Shown: positions 10,736 through 20,410 of the stretch, piece by piece
How the letters are laid out: every line of letters begins with the position of its first letter
How positions within the stretch are numbered: position 1 is the stretch's first letter
Origin: Ditylenchus dipsaci
Lineage: Eukaryota; Nematoda; Chromadorea; Rhabditida; Anguinidae
Reading direction: 5' to 3'
NCBI GenBank assembly: GCA_004194705.1
Contig: SADC01000193.1
Span: 186,001-250,000 of the forward strand
DNA: 64,000 nt
Program-made: the position numbers and the translations under genes
The notes under the pieces: generated by a model
The model's input: only the letters and a program-made list of their open reading frames with translations
What the model was told of the DNA's origin: nothing
Database searches by the model: none

Positions 10736-13347
10736 TAAGTCACGGTTTTCGACTACCACCGCTGCACCTCTTATTTTTTTTCCTTTTATTCAAGTTTAGT
10801 GACAAGTGATCCACACACTCTTGGCTATCCAACAAGATGATCAGGGCAAGCTTTCACACCTACTGAATCTTTTATTCAGGACGAACAAATTTTCAGATAA
10901 TCGATGGTCTTCGGGGTTTTCCTTTGATTGGCCACATTAAAATTTTCTGACTTTTTTCTACAAATCAACTTTTCATATACCAAAATGAAGCCAAGATTCT
11001 GGGCTTTGATTTGAGCTACTAAACATAAGAAAGTTAGTATGAAGTTGAAGCTAAAATAAAAAACATCCAACGATGTCCAATCCCATGCATTCCCACCGGG
11101 CTGTCACCAATTTTCTTTATTGTTTTGCAACTGATGTTTTTGCAATTTCAATTCACACCATCATTAACCAGAATTCTATAAAATGTAGCCATGCTTCTTG
11201 GCGTCATTTTCAGTATATAATTGTAAATGATCATATAAATTTAAATTTACCGAAATCCTACCTCTCGAAATACTCTATCCTTCCTTGGTCAAACCTTCGT
11301 TAGCTACCTTGTTTTTCTGGAGTGATTTTAATTTGTTAAAGTTTTCATCTGATTCACCATGAAATTCTGACTTTAAAAAGTCATTAAATAAATAAAATTC
11401 GTAGAGGTTCAGGCTATATAAAACGAAGTACGCATCATTAAGGATGGTTTCTTTTCATTCTGTGGTCATTTGCTTCAATTTGCAAAATTGAGGCAGTTGC
11501 TGACAGCAAAGCAGTGCTGTAATAGATTGCGATCCATTTCTCGAAAGCTTTTGACCCTAGAAGTCAGTAAACTTAATAAAAAAAATCAATAACATGTGCA
11601 CCTAGCGGGATAAAAATAACTTTCGATGTAGGGCAAGCGTATATGAAGTGTAACCACCCCCTCGACGTCCCTTCACCCCCATTTGAGTCTCCCTCAACCC
11701 CCATTTGGATTCTGAGAGATTGAGCTGATCAAAGTGGTATTCTGGTGTAGGCAATCGAATTTTCGCAATAAGTTTACTCCCCTTCAATAAACTTCCATAG
11801 AACCAAATTTCAGCGGCTTCTGGCCACTCTGGGGTGGGATTCTGAGGAATCCAAGTCCTTTTCTCCAAATTTGAATTTCAGCATAATTTTGAAATCTACG
11901 GGCAAAAAAAAATCTGCGGAATTAAAAAGAGAAATCTACGGGCAAAAACGAATATTCTACGGCCATTCAAAATCTACAGGCAAAAAGAAATATGCGATTG
12001 GCAAAACGAGTATTATACGGGCAAAAAAAATAATATCCAGAAAAAATACGATTTGCACCAAAAAGAATTTAATTTGCACCAAAAAGAATACGATTTGCAC
12101 CAAAAGAATTTAATTTGCACCAAAAAAGATTCAATTTGCACCAAAAAAGATCTAATTTGCACCAATTTTTTTTTGCACCAAAATAAAATCTTTTTGCACC
12201 AAAAAGAATTTTTTTTGCACCAAAAAGAAATCTTTTTGCACCAAAAAAAAATCCATATCCAAAAGTGTCCCGCGCGCATTTGAATTCGCCAAATTCCCAT
12301 TGTCATCAACAAGTATGGTCCTTTAACTCGAAAAAATCAAAATTTAACTCGAAAACTTAACTTTTTAATGACCCTCTCACAATGACGAGAAATCCTCAAT
12401 CGCCAATCTTCAATCCTCAACTTCGATCTTTCACAATGGAATTTGAGGATTGAAGTTAAAGATGAGGTTGAGGATGGGTGATTGAAGATTGAGGATTTAC
12501 CGTCATTGTGAACGATCAAGGTTGAGAATTGAGATTTATCAATTGAGATATTGTGTACATTCTCCACATCTCTCGTTGTTTTGGGTTGTTGACGTCAATA
12601 AAAATTATTGAATCTAGTGATATTGTTTAATTTTTGTTAGGTTTTCATGGCTTCCTTTGCAAAATTCACTGTTCTGTCATATCTTCAACGTTAAGTGATT
12701 TAAAGATTATGCTCTCGAAGCGCAAGAAGATCGCTCTACTTCTCTACCTCCGACAGCGCCATCAAAAAAAGTCGTGCTGGATTCATCCGATGAATATCCG
12801 AAGGGCGAAAGTGGGTGCCTTTGTTACTACAATGCCAGATTCGAAGAAATACCCCGAGAAGTGCTTCAAGTATCTACGAATGGACATATCAACCTTCTAC
12901 AAGCTTCTTGTGATTTGAAAACCAAGGTGATTTCTCGTGAGTTCTCATAGTGTATATTCTACAATTTCTATTTTTTAAGCATCACTCATGTGGCGATTCG
13001 GGATCCGGTATCTTCAGAAGACCGATTAATAGTAACTTGCGCTTTCTCGCGACTGGAGAATCTTATTCTTCGCTTGCGCTCTCCTACCGACTGGCATCTC
13101 CACCATCAGCAATATCGTTTGGAAACTTGCGAGGCAACTTACAACAATCTTAGTGTGAAGTACTTAGCCATTCTACGAAAAGAAGCAGAGTGGGCTGTGA
13201 TTTCTCCAGAGTTCTGGCACAGGTGGCAAGTACCAATGGTTCTTCGTTGGTTTTTTAGAGACTTTTTTTGCCTATGTCTCCTTTTCTTTGGCTTTGTGAA
13301 AATACACTGGATGAAAATACACTGGATTTGGCGAAATCTGACTCCTT
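10731..13347. repeat. Tandemly duplicated 2.6-kb segment, copy 2
   Basis: Second copy of 7348-9960, with the same order of parts. It ends at GGAATAAATACAG, where the mariner-type element begins. Confidence 0.8.
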
Positions 13348-14430
13348 ACTTGGAATAAATACAGGGTGGCGCAACATAAACGCATGAATGAATTTTCGCC
13401 ATAACTTTTTAAATTTGCGGTACTTTGACGAGATCTTTTTTTTATTCGAAAGCTGAATGAATGAGAAATCGAATGACACAAACATGCGAAGAATTCTATA
13501 TTTGAACACACCCAATTTTGACGACAAAAATAACAATAATTTTCACTCATATTCCTGTTCTGTACTTTTCCCATTTACTTCTAGGCAGTATTCGAGGCGA
13601 GTTTCGTAGGCTCCGATTGCTCTGTTGACCATCTCCTGCGGCAGACTCATGAAAGCGCGCTCAATCCGTTCTCGAAGCTCATTCATACTGGCGATTGGTG
13701 TGTTGTTGTTGGTGTTTGGTTGATGTTTGGCCTCTTCTTCCTTTCGACGCTTCCTTGCCCTCGAATTTGTTGTACCAGTCAAGAATCCTATTGCGGTCCG
13801 GCACTTTAGCATGAATCCCGAGCTCCCTCCGATATCGAACGCCAAAATTGGCCACGCTTTTGCCTTCCTCAATAAACATTTCGACGCACTTTGCCTTCTC
13901 TTGAGCACTGTAGACCATGGCTAAAAGAAGAAAAAATAAATTTTCAATCAAACATGTTTTAACAGTGATAACAAACACGAAAATCAATAAGTTGGTGTCA
14001 TTCGATTTCTCATTCATTCAGCTTTCGAATAAAAAAAGGATCTCGTCAAAGTACCTCAAATTTAAAAAGTTATGGCGAAAATTCATTCATGCGTTTATGT
14101 TGCGCCACCCTGTATTCTTTTAAATTACTATTTTTTCGGTGACGGTGCTTTCCTTTGAGTGAGCGAATGATGAAGCCATTTTATTGCCATAAGCTATCCA
14201 AAGACGAACAAATTTTCGACTATCGGCTAGTTTTATTTTTTTTCTTAATTTCTCTTCATGCTTCAAAAAACTTGCCGAGGTCGACGCGTGGTTGAGAACT
14301 TTTTCGAATCCTCGTAGCAACTTGGCGATGCCTTCTCTGGGTCTAGAAGTCAAAGAACGAAACGCCGGCTGCATAATCAAAGCCACCGTTGTGCTTCACA
14401 ATTTTCTACTTGATGAGATGAAATGGAAAA
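12713..14430 (+). pseudogene. PIF/Harbinger transposase, interrupted
   Basis: The N-terminal part at 12710-12920 matches copy 1. After a frame change, 12990-13250 encodes pieces such as RFLATGESYSSLALSYRL, ETCEATYNNLSVKYLA and PEFWHRWQVP, in family order. The protein resumes after the inserted mariner-type element: 14130-14215 reads as GDGAF, then SERMMKPFYCHKLSKDEQIF, and 14340-14400 ends in KATVVLHNFL, the conserved C-terminal end of Harbinger DDE transposases. Several frame changes and a missing catalytic middle mean it is not intact. Confidence 0.75.
13362..14112 (-). mobile_element. Internally deleted mariner/IS630-type element
   Basis: Ends are CAGGGTGGCGCAACATAAAC and its inverse, with arms of about 90 bp flanked by TA at 13360-13361 and 14113-14114. 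On the minus strand, 13917-13680 encodes a helix-turn-helix start (MVYSAQEKAKCVEMFIEEG, KVPDRNRILDWYNKFE). It is joined directly to a C-terminal piece at 13690-13545 (SLPQEMVNRAIGAYETRL). The catalytic core between the two is missing, so the element is non-autonomous. It sits inside the Harbinger pseudogene. Confidence 0.85.
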
Positions 14431-15005
14431 CGGGTGATCCATCAGGTTGGTGAACAGTTTTCTAAGCCAGGGAATTCTTGAAAATTTCTATACCATCACT
14501 GCCTTCTTGCTCTGATAGCCATTGAAGCTAGACGTCAACTAAAATAAGAAAAAGTAACAGCCGACTATGATAGGAAAATACTGTATTTGAGTTAGACGAG
14601 TCTTAGCTAAAGATTGATACAACTTTCTTAGCAATTTGCTGCTTGTCACTATGCTTCAATTCCCAATGTTTTGTCACGGATGTTGGATAATCACTTAGTC
14701 GCTAAAGCAAAATGAAACAAAAAAGACATTAAACGAAAAAAGCTTACCTCTTGACACTCGCTACACTTCCACTTCATTTGCCCAAACGAATCTTCCTCTT
14801 TGTAAAACTTATCCCAGATTGGGTTTTTCGGCGTTTTTTTTGCAGTCGACCTTTCAGATCCCGATAAATTAAACTAAGACATCTAAACGTATGTATGTAA
14901 ATATTTTAAGTCTTGCAAATGATAAAAGAGCGACAAGCTACAGTCTCAAGCCCATTACGAAAATAGTGTGAGATTCATACACACAGCGAAAAAATCACAC
15001 ACTGA
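14431..15005. other. Unassigned stretch
   Basis: No coding or RNA feature recognised. The last 60 bases start the ATCACAC words that flank the palindrome at 15006. Confidence 0.4.
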
Positions 15006-15778
15006 GATAACTGGTGTACCAAAGTCCTTGGTAGATTTTTAACCCATTTTGCAAAACAAAAATTTCTCTTTAACAAAATCCAAACAATAGGTTTTGTAGC
15101 CCTGAATCTCCTCTTTCATATGGCATATTGCTTTTAGCTTGACTATTTTGGATAAGTCACCATTTGCTCCAAACACTTGTCTTGTCATTTTGAGAAGGTT
15201 ACCAACGTTTTCATCACTTTAACTGGTCAAATGTTTTATTGAATTTCAAGTGTCACTACAAAATTTCATCATCATGTTGTAGCGCAGCTCAAGAGCTACA
15301 AAACCCATATTACAGAATGATTTTTGAAGATCTAAGTGTTAAAATATGGCCTTTTGGAAAAAATCAATTTCTTGAAAAAATGACCAAAATCCGAAAATTG
15401 GCAAAAACTTTCATTTTGGTCATTTTTTCAAGAAATTGATTTTTTCCAAAAGGCCATATCTCAACACTTAGATCTTCAAAAATCATTCTGTAATATGGGT
15501 TTGTAGCTCTTGAGCTGCGCTACAACATGATGATGAAATTTTGTAGTGACACTTAAAATTCAATAAAACATTTGACCAGTTAAAGTGATGAAAACGTTGG
15601 TAACCTTCTCAAAATGACAAGACAAGTGTTTATCCAAAATAGTCAAGCTAAAAGCAATATGCCATTTCAAGAGGAGATTCAGGGCTACAAAACCTATTGT
15701 TTGGTTTTGTTATAAGAGAAATTTTTGTTTTGCAAAGTGGGTTAAAAATCTCCCAAGGACTTTGGTACACCAGTTAAA
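15006..15778. mobile_element. Near-perfect 770-bp palindrome
   Basis: Two arms of about 375 bases mirror each other around a short loop near 15400, from CTGGTGTACCAAAGTCCTTG on the left to its inverse at 15756-15775. Differences between arms are few and mostly one base. No open frame of note; a foldback or long-TIR MITE. Confidence 0.75.
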
Positions 15779-16035
15779 ATCACACTGTGAGACAAAAATC
15801 ACATTCACATTGTCTCACTGTGAAAATCACACTCACATCACACCAAAATCACACTCACAGTCACACTCACGCTAAAATCACACTCAAAGTCACGCTCACA
15901 CTTAAATCACACTCACACTTAAAATCACACTCACACTAAAATCAGAATCACACTCACATCAAGTGTGAGTGTGATTTTGGTGTGATTGTGATGTTCACTG
16001 TGAATTTATGGTGTGAGTGTGATTTTTGAAAACAC
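15776..16035. repeat. ATCACACTCACACTAAA word array
   Basis: Tandem words of AAAATCACACTCACAC in one direction, then GTGTGAGTGTGATTTT in the other after 15960. Matching isolated words at 14965-15000 suggest the array and the palindrome belong to one element. Confidence 0.65.
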
Positions 16036-16334
16036 TGCAAGGGTCATCATACAAAGTCATACAAAAGACATACAAAACTCATACAAAACACATACAAATT
16101 TCTAGTCAAATTTTGTATGTTTTGAATTTCAAAAATTAATTGTATTTTTATTTTTTTTTGGTATTTTGTGTTTTTTGGGCACCATAGGTGCCATGGCATT
16201 TCGTCCAAAATTCAGTTCGTCCGAAATCAATTCGTCCAAAATTCAATTCGTCCAAATTTGAATTTCAAGTCAAATTTGAATTTCGAGTCAAAATTTTAAG
16301 AAAAACCCGTTTTTACGGTCACAGAATAACTTTA

Positions 16335-16640
16335 AACGCTTAAAAACCCGTGCAAGAGTGGCTGAAAGCGAATAAAATCTAAGGGGTTTACTGAAGGGGA
16401 CAAACTGGGGAAAAAACGATTGAGCTTGTCAAAATCGCAATGTGATCGCGTGAATCGCTAAGAATCACACTACCAAATATCCGGAACTATTTTAAACCAC
16501 TCCACACTGTTTAAGGTGGTTCGCGATGTTTGGTGGTGAGATTCTGAGTGACTAACCCGATCACATTGCGATTCTGATTCGCTCAGTCGTTTTTCGCAAA
16601 AAGTTCGCCCTTCCTTAGTGAGCTTCAAACCAGTTTTATT
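16335..16640. repeat. Palindrome related to the GATTCTGAGCGATC repeat
   Basis: The arms AATCGCAATGTGATCG and CGATCACATTGCGATT mirror each other around 16500, with TTCTGAGTGA at the edge. Related palindromes are at 7100-8515 and 36960-37320. Confidence 0.5.
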
Positions 16641-17007
16641 TGTTTTGTAAATCAGTTTAATAAACAGTTTTTATAAGCTTTTCGCCACTGTGGTATGAGA
16701 TTGATCCTTCGTAAATTAATCTCGTAATAGATTACTGGTTTGAATCCGGTAGTGTTAAATTATTTTTTCCTGGCCAAGTAGTTTTTAATGAAGAAGTAAG
16801 CTTCAGGGTGAATACTAAGGCCACCTGGAACCTGTTATAAACGGGTTTCCCCTCAAGAATCATTATTTTAGATCCAGCCAAAAGTAATTGAAAAGTACTA
16901 TATCCTACGCTCAACCTTATCCTGAACAAAATATGATTTTTTCATACCAAAACAACTACTTAGATTGCAAAAACTTCAGCTCTCGAATAGTTTCAGCCCG
17001 CCTAGTA

Positions 17008-18727
17008 CTCAGGGCCGTAGTAACAATAGTAGTAAGAACTTCCGTGGCTAAAAGTGAAATATCTCGGAGTTCAGTCCACTTTTTAAAAAGCAGGTTTTTT
17101 GCAAACAAAAATAGACAAGTTTTATCTCCAGATTTTATTACAATCATCTGAATCGCTCACCGTTAACTAGAGCTAGCACTAAATGCAAAAAAATATTCGC
17201 AGCTGCGGATATTTTTGGACCTGTGAGGCTATAAATGAAATTAAACTTACAGCTTTAAGCTGATTGTGATTATGTTTTACTAGATTGTAGTATAGATTAT
17301 AATGAACATTTTGGTAGTTCAAAAAGTAATTTGGCTTTAGCAAACTTAAAATATGACCAAAAGTGTCTATAAATATTGAATTTGAAAAGTTAGCTTAGTC
17401 TATCCTCGACTAATTTTTCAAACTCATTATTTAGAGACACTTTGGTCATATTTTTATTTGGCTGTATGTGAATTTCCCCACCAAAAGTGTGAAATTCCCC
17501 ACCAAATTAATTAAATTCCCCACCAAATTCAAATTCGTTTTGAAAATAGTGAATTTCCCCACCAAATTGTGAAATTCCCCACCAAATTTTTTATTTCATT
17601 GTCTATGCTATTTATCGTGTATAAAAAGTCGAGCATTGTCTCGTTTTTCGTTCATGGAAGGCAGTTCTAGTAATTATGTCGCCGGAATTTCGGTTTCTCA
17701 TGTTATCAACACATGGTTTTTATTTAGCACAAAAATGCCAAGAGGAAATAATCGAGAATGGATTGTGGAGAAGGAATGCGCGAGCAAGGAAGAACAGAAA
17801 TTTCAGGCCACCTGAAGTTTGAAAAAATCGCATGCCTCTAATTACTCCCCCGGGAAGAAATTAGAGGAAATACGGTATATAGTTTAACATTGTGAAGGTT
17901 ACAGAGTCCATGAGCCATTGTGCTCTCGCAACCATTCATCGACTTCTTCCTTGCTCGCGCATTCCTTCTCCACAATCCATTCTCGATTATTTCCTCTTGG
18001 CATTTTTGTGCTAAATAAAAACCATGTGTTGATAACATGAGAAACCGAAATTCCGGCGACATAATTACTAGAACTGCCTTCCATGAACGAAAAACGAGAC
18101 AATGCTCGACTTTTTATACACGATAAATAGCATAGACAATGAAATAAAAAATTTGGTGGGGAATTTCACAATTTTGGTGGGGAAATTCACTATTTTCAAA
18201 ACGAATTTGAATTTGGTGGGGAATTTAATTAATTTGGTGGGGAATTTCACACTTTTGGTGGGGAAATTCACATACAGCCAAATAAAAATATGACCAAAAG
18301 TGTCTCTAAATAATGAGTTTGAAAAATTAGTCGAGGATAGACTAAGCTAACTTTCAAATTCAATATTTATAGACACTTTTGGTCATATTTTAAGTTTGCT
18401 AAAGCCAAAATTACTTTTGAACTACCAAAATGTTCATTATAATCTATACTACAATCTAGTAAAACATAATCACAATCAGCTTAAAGCTGTAAGTTTAATT
18501 TCATTTATAGCCTCACAGGTCCAAAAATATCCGCAGCTGCGGATATTTTTTTGCATTTAGTGCTAGCTCTAGTTAACGGTGAGCGATTCAGATGATTGTA
18601 ATGAAATCTGGAGATAAAACTTATCTATTTTTGTTTGCAAAAAACCGCTTTTTGAAAAGTGAACTGAACTCCGAGATATTTCACTTTTAGCCCGAAAGTT
18701 CTTACTACTATTGTTACTACGGCCCAG
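17008..18727. mobile_element. Long-armed foldback element, hAT-like ends
   Basis: Arms of nearly 800 bases (17008-17793 and 17935-18727) mirror each other from GGGCCGTAGTAACAATAGTA inward. GGGCCGTAG starts resemble hAT termini, but I see no clean 8-bp duplication. Both arms contain a GGTGGGGAATTTCAC word array (17476-17588, 18148-18275) and a copied coding fragment (18102-17899 on the minus strand) with WIVEKECASKEEVDEWLREH, resembling the N-terminal region of animal Mutator-like transposases. The centre holds a remnant of a CCGTATTTCC element. Confidence 0.65.
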
Positions 18728-19118
18728 GTGGAAGTTTAAAGCACGTGGCATTTAGAGTGATATTTAAGGTGAAACAATTAGGTGATAGTATTGAGCGGCC
18801 TAAATATTGGCGCTTAGGTGTAAGTGAATCAATCAATGCAGGTAGATCAGTACAGTGGGTGAACACCGGTATTTTGACGGACTTCATTTCGCTCAAATTT
18901 GGACGAAGTACAATTTGGACGAACTGACTTTGGACGTATTGGCTTTTGGACGAATTAAATTTTGGACGAATTGAATTTTGAACGAATTGAATTTTGGACG
19001 AACTGTGTTTTGGACGAACTGACTTCGGACGAACTGAATTTTGGACGGAATGCCATGGCACCGTTCTAGTTTTTTTCCTTTGGTCCCTTATTTTTTTCTG
19101 TTTTATTCTTACAAGTGA

Positions 19119-19340
19119 GGGACCCTGACTATGACCTGGGGTAATTTCTATAAAAAAAATCTATGCGCGTACCTATGATACGGTATCGAAGTGTTTTTAG
19201 AACTTTGAGTGATCCTTATACCGCGTTTCGCGGTCCTTCAGAGCTGGGAGCCGGATTAGTCATGAACTTGGCCACGTTCTACAAGAATACGCTGAAAAAA
19301 ATTTCTCATCGAAGTTACCCCGGGTCACAGTCAGGGTCCC
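19119..19340. mobile_element. MITE just upstream of histone H3
   Basis: Ends GGACCCTGACTATGACCTGG and the inverse of CCGGGTCACAGTCAGGGTCC. About 100 bases separate it from the H3 start codon, so it occupies the likely promoter region. No TATA-like or histone promoter element is evident between them. Confidence 0.55.
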
Positions 19341-19439
19341 GCCCTTCTTAGAATAAATTGCTCACTGTCTCTTGATATCCTGCATTAATATTTGAATTTC
19401 AGCAATCTTCTCGTTTCCGTTGAACTCTCGAATACAAGT

Positions 19440-19905
19440 ATGGCTCGTACAAAGCAGCAAGAGAAACCTGCATACAAAACTGTGGCTGGGAAGGCACCTC
19501 GCAAACAGCTGGTTTCTTAAAATCAGTTTTTAGACACAAACTTTAAACCGAAATATTGTGTTTCAGGCGACAAAGAAGGCACCTGGTGGACTGGAGACTG
19601 GATTGAAGAAGCCGCGTCGCCATCGTCAAGGAACCGTTGCGCTGCGTGAGATCCGACGTTTCCAGAAATCGACTGAGCTGTTGCTCCGCAAATTGCCGTT
19701 TCAGCGTCTGGTCCGTGAAGTAGCTCAGTGTCACCGTGACGACTACCGCTTCCAATCTTCGGCTGTTATGGCGCTGCAAGAAGCTTCTGAATCTTATCTG
19801 ACTGCTCTTTTTGAGGATACCAATCTGTGCGCCATTCATGCCAAGCGAGTGACTATCATGACCAAGGACATCCAGTTGGCTCAGCGCATTCGAGGTGAAC
19901 TCTAG
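19440..19905 (+). CDS. Histone H3 variant with altered N-terminal tail
   Basis: Core nucleosomal histone. Two exons, 19440-19511 and 19567-19905, are joined over a 55-bp GT/AG intron in phase 0 and give 136 residues including Met, the canonical H3 length. The fold region is typical: [67 protein letters not shown]. Loop 1 has normal length, which argues against a centromeric CENP-A. The tail is unusual: it keeps MARTKQ and [11 protein letters not shown] but has no ARKS at either the K9 or K27 position ([11 protein letters not shown] and KKAPGG instead) and ends RGEL rather than RGERA. The intron and the downstream AATAAA suggest a polyadenylated, replication-independent type. The frame is intact. 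Whether it is expressed or a diverging duplicate is open. Confidence 0.93.
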
Positions 19906-19958
19906 AATCTATCAAGAGTCAAGTCTTATTGTTCAGTTGTCATGAAATCGAGTTAAGA

Positions 19959-19964
19959 AATAAA
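19959..19964 (+). terminator. Polyadenylation signal of histone H3
   Basis: AATAAA 54 bases after the stop codon, followed by T-rich sequence. No clear histone stem-loop precedes it. Confidence 0.6.
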
Positions 19965-19965
19965 G

Positions 19966-20410
19966 TCTTTTTGTTCTAGTTCCTGTATACTCTGCATCTT
20001 TTCTCGCGTCTTTGTCTTGCTGTGGTGCAATATAGATTGTCTGGTTTTCGAAAACAAATTTAATGGATCGAAGTTTTAGCTCTTCTGGTTTTTTTATTTC
20101 CCAACCTTTTCTAGCTCAAACTTTTGTCGAAACCGGCTCCAGCCCTAGTGATCAGCGTTTGGCCTTGAAAATGATTCGCTCAAAAACACTTTTCTTTCAT
20201 AATAACGTTTAACATTCTCAATTCCAAGTTGAAAAGTGCCTTTAATTTCATGAGCATTAATCAACACCACTACATTATTATTAACAGACCGGCTCAAAGA
20301 TGTTTTGTAAACTGCAACTAATAAAAACAGAATGTTTGAGTTCCTCCTAACTCGCGCGAGCCCGCCCTGCGCCTGACCACAAGCCATAAAACAGAGGTGC
20401 TGCCAATTTA
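19966..20410. other. Intergenic stretch between convergent H3 and PEX12
   Basis: Holds the 3' flanks of two convergent genes. No clear RNA or repeat feature. An 89-codon minus-strand frame here lies downstream of the PEX12 stop and shows no family features. Confidence 0.4.

Larger units (their letters stand above)
16187..19062. mobile_element. Foldback element with AATTCGTCCAAAATTC arrays
   Basis: Outer ends GGTGCCATGGCATTTCGTCC and its inverse at 19043-19062. Immediately inside, AATTCGTCCAAAATTC words are repeated at 16198-16262 and, inverted, at 18893-19046. Inside lie a second palindrome (16335-16640) and the long-armed foldback at 17008-18727. Confidence 0.65.

Noticed and set aside
15776..16035. 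Possible CRISPR-like array of short repeats
   Set aside because: The units are contiguous words without unique spacers, in an animal genome, and are mirrored in orientation; they belong to a foldback element.
19440..19905. CENP-A (centromeric H3)
   Set aside because: Loop 1 has the canonical length and the core follows ordinary H3 ([18 protein letters not shown]), unlike CENP-A.
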